64,000 bases of DNA from Rhizophagus irregularis. Taxonomy: Eukaryota; Glomeromycota; Glomeromycetes; Glomerales; Glomeraceae. This document shows, piece after piece, positions 22,080 to 31,687 of this stretch. The position numbers were made by a program, and so were the translations under genes. Where the stretch lies: positions 1,922,001 to 1,986,000 of the forward strand of contig NC_089435.1 in assembly GCF_026210795.1 (NCBI RefSeq), in the 5' to 3' direction. The notes under the pieces were generated by a model. That model did not search any database, was not told where the DNA came from, and saw nothing but the letters and a program-made list of their open reading frames with translations. How positions within the stretch are numbered: the stretch's first letter is position 1; every line of letters begins with the position of its first letter.

Positions 22080-23160
22080 ATTTTCTTTTTAATTTTTTAA
22101 AGGTAACAGAGAATCTTCAGACGATTGGTGATTATTGGGGAAAGAGTTTCTATAAAAAATGTATTAAATGTTCCTTCTTTTTTTTGGTAGGTAATATTCT
22201 CTGGAGGGACTTTTTGGACAGTAAGTAAAATTTTTGGGAAAAGAATTTCGCCATTAATTATGAGGAACATACTAAATTTCCTTTTTTTATTTTTTTGTAG
22301 GTAATGACTTGTCTGTGAAAGACTTTTGGATAGTGAGTTATTTCTTTTGAGAGGAATTCGTCATTTATCTGTAAGAAATGTCTGACGCTTCTTTTTTTAA
22401 TCTTTATAGGTTCTGTATTTCCAGACTTTGGTAAGCTATTTGAATTCAGAATTGACTTTAAGAAACCTATTTTAAAAGAATTTTATTAATGAAATTTTTA
22501 TTTTTTTTATTTTTTAGCCTTATGGTACTTTGGATCTTTGAAGCAGAATTTTGTTAATGGAAGATGAAGTTTTTCTCTTATTTTAACGTGGATTTTTTTG
22601 ACACATGGACTTCTGGTAATTCTTTTTTTAAAGTTCTTTTTTTTTTAATTTAAAAAAAGAGAAAGTGATTTTTAAATTATTATTTTTAATGAATTCAGTT
22701 TTTTAGACGGCTTCATTTTGATCTTTAGACACATAGGTTATGGTGTACTTTTTTTTTATATTCTTAAACTTTTTTTTAATATAATATTAACCTAACAACT
22801 TCATTTTCGTTCTTATTTGGATAAGTCTTCAGCTCTTTAGAGGCTGATTTCGGTAAGATATTTTTTTCTTTGACATTAAAAAATGATTACTAACTTTTTG
22901 TTTCTTTTATAGATGACTTGCTCTTTGGTATTCAGAGATATTTTTGAACATGGATTTCATAAGTTCAATTTTTTTCTTTAATTTTTCTTTTAACAAAGAA
23001 TGATCACTAATATTCATCATCTTTCTTTTTTCAGATGGTTGGTTTTTTGACTCTTTAAACGCGTGAAAACTTGGTGAGATTTGTTTCTAATTATGCATTT
23101 CAATGAAATGTTTTTACTAACATTTCAATTTTCTCTTTTTTAGATGGTCTAGGTCTCTGA
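22080..23160 (+). other. periodic array of intron-like plus microexon-like units
   Basis: Within the TIR element, pyrimidine tracts ending in an acceptor-like AG occur at about 22190, 22300, 22409, 22517, 22706, 22912, 23034 and 23143, a spacing of about 108-122 bp or its multiples. After each comes a 20-40 nt segment, often followed by GTAAG, GTGAG or GTAAT. In one phase the short segments read NDLSVKDFWI, NILWRDFLD, SVFPDF, DDLLFGIQ and DGWFFDSL, i.e. a shared D/G-x-L/F-x-D-F flavour. A first exon might start with MSYWYEQLTKIKGNEQ near 21717. This may be a many-exon gene of microexons or simply a degenerate tandem repeat. Some units carry stops. Confidence 0.4.
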
Positions 23161-23199
23161 ATCAAATGTTTAGGGATCTTGTAGAAAAGAAGTTTGAGG

Positions 23200-23343
23200 T
23201 TAGAAATCATAGGCTTTCTCACCAGCTGGCAAAATGTATGAAATTTCTTTTAATTCACAAAGAAAGCCTTGCTAAAGTCATCTTTAGTGTAGGTCTAGTA
23301 ATACATTGCCTTAATTGAGCGTGGCTACGAAGTTTATGATTCT
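23200..23343 (-). repeat. right terminal inverted repeat
   Basis: Reverse-complement partner of 21163-21307. Confidence 0.8.
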
Positions 23344-24990
23344 TAAATAGAAGTGAAGTTTCATTATAATATACATAAAATTTATATAAAATTTATATTG
23401 TATTTATTGTTAATATTTTAGCTATATATTTGCAAATATGAGCGAAATTTCATTAACATTTCTTATATCATAAAAAATTTCTGTTTAATGTATTATAAGT
23501 TTAAATGATATATAAAGAAGGTTTTATCACAATTTAAAATACATTTATATAATAGAAACTTGTAAATTTCAAATGACATATACACTTCATGGAAATTGGA
23601 CAAGTTTACAACAAATTTCCTTAATATACACTTTAATTGGAATTAATTGAAATTACTGGTAAATCAATTTGAAATGTGACGTGTATATAAAATTTCTCTA
23701 GTGTAAATGTATTGCACATCCCCCTACTTCGACCAGTGAATGATAAGTTTCTATGAATTTACTCGTGATTAATTATTTAGTGGAGTGGTAATTTTAAAAT
23801 ATCAGATAGGAATATTAAATATAATTGCTTATAAATAAATAAAGTATTCATAAATTTTTATACATTTAAAATTGTGTGATAAAGTAATTTTGACATGTAA
23901 TTAATTTGCAAATTATATCCTATGTTACATAAAAATTGGAACATAGCAAAAGAAAATTTACTAATGAAACTTATGAATTATTATAATCTATGAAAGTTTC
24001 TGAGGAGGTTGATATATTAACAACATTTCTTTAAATTTGTAATAAGTCAAAAAGGTAAAAATAGTCCTATAAAATGAGACACTGCTCTTTACAAATAAAT
24101 GTAATATATAATGAAAATTCTCTCTTATAATAATTTTTAAGGTCTTATACTAATTAGTGAAATTTGTTGCCTTCTGAAAACTGTATGTTTGCACAATATT
24201 AATTGATTTTAATATTCGTCAATAATTATGCTAATATTACAATTTACAATTTATTGAGTAAATAATTTAGCATTTTATGAAACATTTTCTTTTAAAAAAT
24301 ATATTTTTCAGATTCCGTATAAAGCTTTGAAAAAAACGGGTAAAATATGATTCTAACCTTTCCTAAAAAGAAGTTTAATCACATGATCCTCTATCAAGGT
24401 TATATAAGCGAAATTGTTGAAACAATAAATTCAAAGTATTTTTCGAATTTGAACTAATTCATTATTTAATTTACTAACAAATAAAGAAATAAATTATTCC
24501 CCTAAAAAAATTTTTTAATTTAAATGAACAAATAGTAAAAAGTAAGTGGATCACTTTTATATGTTAGTTTTTTTTTGCCAAATAAAATAAATGTGACTTA
24601 ATAATTTAAATAAATTATAAAATTTCGATTTTATTACAATTTATTTACAATATAAACAAAAAAAGAATAAATCTTATTAAAGAAAAGTGTAATTTCATAT
24701 ATGTGAATCTAATTTTGTCGTAAATGGTGGGATTATAATATTTATAAAATTCCAGATAAAAGATCAATTTTTTTTTGTTTCAAAGAATTAAATTTTATCA
24801 AAAAAACGAATTTGCATTTTTTGATCATGATTGTGTTGATTCAATGTAGAATGGATTTATTTCATTTTCTGTTATTTCGTTACTTGCTAATTAGATATTA
24901 CATAAAATATATTTATAAAATTTTGAGCGGTATTAATTCTTTATGTAAGTAATTGATTATTTAAAATATGACTAATTGGATAACGCACTT
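23344..24990. other. gene-free AT-rich stretch
   Basis: I see no reading frame or known repeat that can be supported. It is about three quarters A+T by eye. Confidence 0.45.
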
Positions 24991-25384
24991 TTATCCCCTG
25001 ATCGGCACCATTTACACGTTTATGCAAATGTAGTTATACCTACTGGGTAGCCAATTTTATATGTATTTATTTATCCGTTTCTAGGAAATTTTGCGGTAAA
25101 AATTAATTATTGATTATACTATAATGGACTGATTCGAAAATTTGAGTAATTCGGAAAGATTTGCATTTTCTAAATGAGAAAAACTTTCTTTTAATTTATT
25201 TGTAATCTCAATACTATTTTTCAAGTGTAATAGTAATGGTTCCGAAACTTTTTAAAATTTATTTTTTTATTTTAAAATTTTTAAAATGAAACAAAACCAA
25301 GCGTAAATTCAACAATAAAATATACTATATTATACTCACGATATACTATAAAACACTTACTATTGTGTAAATGGCAGGGGATAA
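24991..25384. repeat. possible inverted-repeat element
   Basis: The left end TTATCCCCTG, then (after 7 nt) CCATTTACAC, is mirrored at 25365-25384 as GTGTAAATGGCAGGGGATAA. The right side lacks the 7-nt interruption. This suggests a ~390-bp MITE with 20-bp ends. It directly abuts the foldback at 25390. Confidence 0.4.
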
Positions 25385-25389
25385 ATCAA

Positions 25390-25510
25390 TTATCTCCTGG
25401 CTAATTGGAATAGTAAAATTTTACTTAGAATCGGAACATGATCGGCCTTCGGCCGATCATTTATCCAATCCTAGTAAAATTTTACTTATTCCTAATTAGC
25501 CAGGAGATAA
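25390..25510. repeat. 121-bp foldback palindrome
   Basis: The two arms are nearly perfect reverse complements, from TTATCTCCTGGCTAATT at the left to AATTAGCCAGGAGATAA at the right. The centre is GATCGGCC-TTC-GGCCGATC. It could extrude as a cruciform. It is most simply a foldback MITE. Confidence 0.75.
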
Positions 25511-25783
25511 GTAATACGAATCACCTAATATTTAAATAAAAAAGCTAAATATAATGTATTGATTCTTAACCTACCCGTTAGGAATTATACGTTGCAAGAA
25601 GCGCAGTTCTAAAATTTATAAACATGTTTGTATTTTATTAGTGTTATAAAAATTTATACATCATAAATGATTCTAACGTTAACGCCAACGCATTACATCA
25701 ATAAAGGTAACTATCTAAAAAAATAAAAAATAAAATAAGATCATATCTTATATAACGTTAAAATTTGCTAAATTATCGTATAT

Positions 25784-27164
25784 TCACCCGTCAATTTCAC
25801 TATCGCTATCTTCTCGAGCACCTTGAATTTGCGCGACACGTTTCTTATTTTCATTATAATATCTCCATCTTTTTCTTTCCCTAATACTTTTCTTTTGATT
25901 ACCATTAATTTCATTCAAAACTTTTATTCTGGTCGTTCGTAAGCGGATCCGTAAGATTCTCCCTAGTATCATAATATTGTTCGTCTACAGACTTTTCTGA
26001 TACTTTATTGTTCAGTTGCGTCTTGATGATCCGTGGCTTAAAGCCTCCATTTTTTCTAATCAATTCGTCTTGGCTTTTCAATTGTAGCCCTGATCCAATA
26101 TCGGCATTCATCCCCTTCATCATATCATTTTTGTTGTTAAAATATATTAGGATATATTTAATTTTGTTGACCCTAATAATTTTTCCGAAAAATCCTCCAT
26201 ATTTCTTAATATTTTCTTTGATAATTACACTATTTAATACTTCACTTCCTGTAGTAATTTTTTTTAATGCTTACTAACTATATTTTCCTTTTAATTCCTG
26301 TGTCATTAAATCAGAGTCAAACATGATGAAAAAATATTGATGACTATTCCTAAAAATTGTGATATTAGCTCCACCTCGTGCATAAGTATTTTCATACTCT
26401 TTGGTAAAACGAAGTCTTGTCTTGACCGTCTTATATTTATAAATCGTTTGACTGTTATTTTTCCACATAGCCTACATCTCTTATATATTCATATATTTCT
26501 TCGTCCGACCAGTACCAAGGAAAATCGTAAAATGTCATATCACGTGATTTATCGGAATATTTACTGGACTTTTTCTTTCTTTGACCTGAGATATCCTTGT
26601 CTTTTTTGTGAAAAAAACTCTTGTTCCTTCTTCTCTAGCTCCTTAATTTTTTCGGTAATTATTCTGACTTCTCCTTTTTCTAATTTTATTCGTTCTTTAA
26701 CTGTTACATCAACTTCTAATTCTCTAACACGATTTTCCAATTCTCCCTTACACTTTATGATTTCCTCATCTTTACTCGATATTATTCGTTCCTTGTTGGT
26801 TACTTCATTTCCAAATTGTCTTCCAGCTCACGTGATATTGTATCTTTGCTGCGCTCGCTTTGAAGAAACGAATATTTTTTTTTCAAGAAACTTCGTAAAT
26901 TTTTTTCTAATAAAAGTTCAACTCGTCCTTATTATAAATAATATGAGGAAGTCTTCTGAATTTTAATACATAGTCCTTTTTTATTATTGTTAGTTTTATC
27001 ATACTTTTTAAATGTTCGTTTAACCAAAGTCTTATACTCGTTGGGCAAATTTATTTTATGTACTTTGTATACTTGTGTCATATCAAAATCCCAAACTCTG
27101 TATAAAAATCCTCTATAAATTTGTTAACCGCTTTTTCCCGCACTAAAACCATGTTTTCTGACAT
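25784..27164 (-). pseudogene. broken coiled-coil / nucleic-acid-binding-like protein, possible LINE ORF1 relic
   Basis: Coding blocks lie in several frames on the minus strand and are collinear. They are MSENMVLVREKAVNKFIEDF (from 27164); VYKVHKINLPNEYKTLVKRT; a coiled coil rich in K and E (about 26590-26830, e.g. KCKGELENRVRELEVDVTV); DFPWYWSDEEIYEYIRDVGY (about 26490); a basic block with YKTVKTRLRF and ARGGANITIF (26274-26468); then GMNADIGSGLQLKSQDELI (25911-26123); and a basic tail ending EDSDSEIDG (25784). Frameshifts or stops separate nearly every block, so the copy is dead. The order coiled coil, then a compact basic domain, recalls LINE ORF1 proteins, but I cannot confirm this. It could also be a fungal-lineage gene of unknown role. 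Confidence 0.55.
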
Positions 27165-27253
27165 ATTTGTATATGGTTTAATAAAATATTTTGTTTTTTT
27201 ATAATATATTTTCTTCCATTAAAATTTTGGTACGAAAGAGCGTCATGATTAAA

Positions 27254-27451
27254 CTAACAAGGATTATTAGGATCAGTATCGAAATTGATTAAATGATTAA
27301 TCAGATCTTGATCTTGGTATAAAATAATAAAATATAAAACGCAATGTGCAAAACTTATTATAATAAGAAATAAAACTAATAAAAACAAATGATCTGTTTT
27401 GCAATATTCAAAATAAATACCAAAAGATTCAAATGCTCTAAAAAATAACAA
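27254..27451 (-). pseudogene. relic of an ion-transport-domain gene
   Basis: The translated segment LFFRAFESFGIYFEYCK...LLVLFLIIISFAHCVLYFII matches exon 5 of the channel at 13487-17581 (LFFRAFEYFGVYFAIIIS...LLVLFIIIISFAHAFYILL) almost residue by residue. It ends in DTDPNNPC, matching DDPNNPW there. Only this membrane block survives and neighbouring exons are absent. It shows that a second channel copy once lay here. Confidence 0.75.
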
Positions 27452-27738
27452 AAATCTAATATCTAAAAAATAGAGGTCATTTAGGTTTACCTTTACATTT
27501 ATTTAAACTTTTGAAAAGGGAAATTCACAAAAAATGAAATAAAAGATATTCACGTGGGAATAAAACAGTGAAAATAGACTAAACCTAATACTTACATATG
27601 TGTGTAAAATTTTGTGGTCACGAGTGACTCACCAAATAAAATCATTTTAGATTATCTATCGCGCTCATCTTTTTTTTCTCCAACTCGCAATTGAATAAAT
27701 TTTCTTTCTTACACCTGTCTAAAAAAAACTAAAAAAAA

Positions 27739-29190
27739 ATGAACATTGACAGAGACGTACTTTATTTAATAACAAAAATTTTGCAAAATGACAGTGTATC
27801 ACTTTATTCATTTCTTTTAGTTAACAAAATTTGGTGTGAGGTAGCAGTACCAGTATTATGGGAAATTCCTGGAAGAATTCCTTTAACTAAGAAAGCAGAG
27901 AGTATAATATTCAACGTTATACTTTCACATTCATCAGAAGACTCAAGAGATATCTTGAAGAAACAAGGAATCGACGATCTTTTCGCAGGAGCTTATCGAC
28001 CACCTTCATTTAATTACATTAATTTCTGGAGACATTTAGATTTACAACTTTTAAAGGATATGATCAATTTAAGAAATGTCAAAGAATCAAACATTGATAT
28101 TATAATAAATGAATTATTAAAATTATTTATTAACAAAAATACTAAATTTCTTTCGCTTTTTATTCCATATAATTTTAAATATCAATTACATAGTATTTCA
28201 TGGGCTGAACAATGCTTTTCAATTCTTAAATTCCTTCATTGTGATGATTGGGATAAAAATATTATGGAAGGATTAGCTATAATAGCTAAATCAATTAATA
28301 AACTCATATTACATACTGTATATCTTGATAATGATGACATTCCTGGAAGCTTAATATTAATTGAAAATCAAAAGAATTTGAACGAAATTCAAATTGAATG
28401 TCGTGATTTTATAGAATTCAAAATTTTTGAAAAATCACTAATTAAAAAAGCAGATACTATTCAACATCTACGAATAAATAGGAATCCTGGTGATGAATTT
28501 CTTTCATATTTTGTAAATTTAAGTAGTTTAAAAATAGGCAGGTATGATTATGCTGTAAAGAAAACAAATTGGTGTCATTTGGAGAGAGTATCTTCACCTG
28601 GTTTAAAAGTTTTAATAGCCAATATTGAATCACATCAAAATTTAGATAGAATGATTAAAACTAAAAATGGTCATCTTCATGAAATCACTCTTACTCATAG
28701 TGGTATTGTTAGTGATGCTGATTATAATAGAAGACTTATTCGAGCAATTTATCAGAATTGTCCAAATCTTAGATATCTTAGTATGCCAATTAAAGAACAA
28801 AATATTCCTGAATTTGAAAGGTTATTAATTAATTGTCAAAATTTAAATGGATTAATTTTTGAGTATGAAATGCATTTTAAATATAAGAGTTTATTTGAAA
28901 TATTAATTAGATCATCGCCAATAAGTTTGTATAAATTTAAAATTTATTTTAATCGGAAATTTGGACCCAAATTTAAATTATTAAAATCATTTTTTGATAA
29001 TTGGAAAGATAGACATCCTATGATATTACAAATCAATATGTTTAATTTTGATGATTATCGAGAGATGGATAAATTGAAAGAGCTGGTTAAAAAATATGAA
29101 GTAAAAGGAATAGTTCAAAGATGTGACTTTAATTGCTTTCATGATTATGATGAATTTGATTGGATTCGAAAAAAAACAGATGTTTATTAA
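27739..29190 (+). CDS. F-box-like protein, 483 aa
   Basis: Single-exon F-box family member of a different subfamily from the two above. Residues 1-40 read MNIDRDVLYLITKILQNDSV, then SFLLVNKIWCEVAVPVLWEI, the LVN(K/R)xWCxxxxPxLW signature. Next comes the family block IIFNVILSHSSEDSRDILKK (residues 55-75). After that is a divergent leucine-rich region with CPNLRYL-type segments, and a C-terminus with FEILIRSSPISLYKFKIYF and a 'W.DRHPM' motif. The relic at 37440, the relic at 44564 and the partial gene at 63574 belong to this same subfamily. It is presumed to be an SCF ubiquitin-ligase adaptor. It is uninterrupted, and the ATG follows an A-rich leader (CTAAAAAAAAATG). Confidence 0.85.
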   Translation: MNIDRDVLYLITKILQNDSVSLYSFLLVNKIWCEVAVPVLWEIPGRIPLTKKAESIIFNVILSHSSEDSRDILKKQGIDDLFAGAYRPPSFNYINFWRHLDLQLLKDMINLRNVKESNIDIIINELLKLFINKNTKFLSLFIPYNFKYQLHSISWAEQCFSILKFLHCDDWDKNIMEGLAIIAKSINKLILHTVYLDNDDIPGSLILIENQKNLNEIQIECRDFIEFKIFEKSLIKKADTIQHLRINRNPGDEFLSYFVNLSSLKIGRYDYAVKKTNWCHLERVSSPGLKVLIANIESHQNLDRMIKTKNGHLHEITLTHSGIVSDADYNRRLIRAIYQNCPNLRYLSMPIKEQNIPEFERLLINCQNLNGLIFEYEMHFKYKSLFEILIRSSPISLYKFKIYFNRKFGPKFKLLKSFFDNWKDRHPMILQINMFNFDDYREMDKLKELVKKYEVKGIVQRCDFNCFHDYDEFDWIRKKTDVY

Positions 29191-30503
29191 CCACAAGTAT
29201 CTGATTATATATAGAAATATCTTATATGTGATTATATATATATATATAGGCTTTATTAATTATAAATAAACACAATATTTTTATATGAAAAAAAAAAAGG
29301 TTATTAAGATGATGTAATTTTTATTTTATGATCTATATTAATAATCATGTTTACAATTATTAAGAAAGAATATTGACATTTAGAGAATAATGACAACATT
29401 CACTTTATTGTCTAAACTTTAGAAATTGTTTGATATCCTTCGTAAGAATTAATTTATCTTGTGTTTGCTCTGTCAAAACAAATTAACACCCTGAAATTTA
29501 AACATTTGTCATAATCTTTGTTCATAGATAGCGAAAAATGTTGATTAAATCTGATATATAGCAAGTATATAACCGTAAATTGTTGGTATGTGCGATATAC
29601 TATGTTTATCAAAATTTAGTATAGCCTATATAATAAGTGATTATTTAGGTACACAAATAATAAATACATTTGCTTAAGATTCGCTTAGCATTTGCCTTAC
29701 TTTAAACATGTCAACTTTAACCCCTATACACTCTACTTCCACTACTTATTTTGATTTATAAGTATTATCAACTTAGATTAATTTATCCCAAACTTTAACA
29801 CAATGTTGCATTTTTTCATCTTATGTCTTTAAACAGCTTGTTTTAATTTTTATTAAAAATTTCATAATAAACAATCATTAACTAAATCTTTATAGGATAC
29901 CAATTTATTACTACTTGTGCAACATTATCATAAAGAATAGGTTCTGTTGATCATATGGAAGCAGCTAGAACCCTTTACATTAAAAATTAAACAAGGAGAA
30001 TAATTTTGAAATATTGCTTTGATAATTTATATCGAAAGTGATCTGGCAGATTAGCTCATCGTTTTCATCTAAATAAACTTTTTAATATTTTCTTATTTTT
30101 ATTATAAAGTATGCCAAAACTTTCCAAGCAAGGACAGCATCTACATCAGATAACTTTGAATCGACAAAAAATACAAACTTAATGCAATTATAGCGAAATA
30201 GATGAAGTAACACTCACTCACGTACGAAATATTTTTCTAACGAAATACGTACGCACAGAACAAAGAAAAATTGTACAATAGCTGAGAAAGATATAGGTCT
30301 ATTTAGAGAAGATCAGGCAAAAGAAATATTCAATAATTTAATTACAAATTATACGTAGTTTTCATATATTTATATGTATTAATTCTATTAATGAAACTAG
30401 AGGATAAAAATCCAGTGATACTGCTCCCTTGAATGCAAAACGTTTCTTTATTCTATTACTTGGGAATGGTATTTTGCGTCTGATATTCTTTACTGAAATT
30501 TGC
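29191..30503. other. intergenic, no gene seen
   Basis: AT-rich. A (TA)n microsatellite lies near 29234-29249. No frame is supported. Confidence 0.45.
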
Positions 30504-31055
30504 TCAGCCATATTGGGTACGGATATCATGTTCAATTTTAACAATCTGTAAATCAAATGGCTTTGAGGAAAGTTTCATTTTACAATTATGCAATTCCTGT
30601 ATCTTTAATGAAAGTTCAGATTTTAAGATACGTATTTCTGTTATTTTTAAAGTTAAAATAGAATCTAATTCCTTTAATCTCAAATTAAGAACGCTTATTT
30701 CTTTTCACTAACAATTGAACAATTCGCCCATACATATATGTGATGCGGTAGATTGTATTTCAAGAATATTGTAGCTTAAGACTTTCCAACTTTGTCGTTA
30801 GACTCTGAATTCATTGTATAGGTACCCTTCAGGTATACTATCTGTTACTCAAGAATCATAACATCTTTTGCATCAGTTAGTAATTGTTTTACCTCTTTAC
30901 TTAATTTCTTTGAAGAGCTAATAATTTGCTCTAATTCATTCCACAATTGCAAATTTTCGTTTGCAAGCTTATTACATGTATCACATAGTTCTTCACATTA
31001 TTCAAATACTGTAGATAGAGGCCATTGTCTATAGCGAATTCTACGTAAATCATGT
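30504..31055 (-). pseudogene. broken coiled-coil protein relic
   Basis: Read on the minus strand, 31055 downward gives HDLRRIRYRQWPLSTVFE, a stop, then CEELCDTCNKLANENLQLW and a heptad-like KKLSKEVKQLLTDAKDVMIL. After further stops comes ELDSILTLKITEIRILKSEL, and finally DLQIVKIEHDIRTQYG and a stop near 30504. The parts are collinear but out of frame with each other. I do not recognise the family beyond coiled coil. Confidence 0.4.
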
Positions 31056-31687
31056 GTTTATTACATATCACATAATTGTGATTTTGTAATTATAATAAAT
31101 TAAACTTTTATTATGTACTGTATGATGTATTTCCACTTCCAATCAAGGTCCACATAAATCTGGTCCAAGGAAAAAAACTTCTCAAAAGACTCGATTTTAC
31201 CAGTTTATGAACATTTCCTTATTTCAAAAAGCTAGTCCTGGATCGGTATTCTTTGGAATAGTCAAAGAAATAGTAATTCATTTAAGCAAAATGTTTAATA
31301 TCTTAAATATTAATTTCTTTTGAATATTGAAATAATTTTTTATGTAATTACGTCATTATTACAAAAATGTGGTATGTGATAATCATGATTTACTCAAGAC
31401 GTACTGTTCACATGACTCCTTGAAATGTCTTTACTTCTGTTTTTTATTGTAGAAAGTGTGTAACGTGAACATCGGAAAATGACACGTGCAATGTTAAACA
31501 TCAGAACTTTAATTTTACTCTAAATGAATATAAAATTCGAAGTATTGATTGCATAAATTTATAATTTATTAGATGTTAAATTGATAGTTAAATGTTTACA
31601 ATATTGAATATCAATGTGAAATAAGTATGAAATAAAATATTCAAGAATGAAAAAAATATTGATTTCCCAATCTAACTTTCTTTATTA
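31056..31687. other. intergenic, no gene seen
   Basis: AT-rich spacer downstream of the second kinase. It probably includes that gene's 3' UTR. Confidence 0.4.

Larger units (their letters stand above)
21163..23343. mobile_element. 2.2-kb element with ~140-bp terminal inverted repeats
   Basis: The left arm (about 21163-21307) and right arm (about 23200-23343) are inverted copies over about 140 bp with only a handful of differences. Both contain AACTTCGTAGCCACGCTCAA at the outer end and TTTGCCAGCTGGTGAGAAAG near the inner end. The interior has no long reading frame but carries the microexon-like array listed below. Long TIRs without a recognisable transposase suggest a non-autonomous DNA transposon (MULE-like or foldback). 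I could not define a target-site duplication. Confidence 0.75.

Noticed and set aside
26337-26966. 209-codon + strand frame
   Set aside because: It lies opposite the collinear minus-strand relic, whose blocks resemble a real protein. The + frame has no recognisable features.
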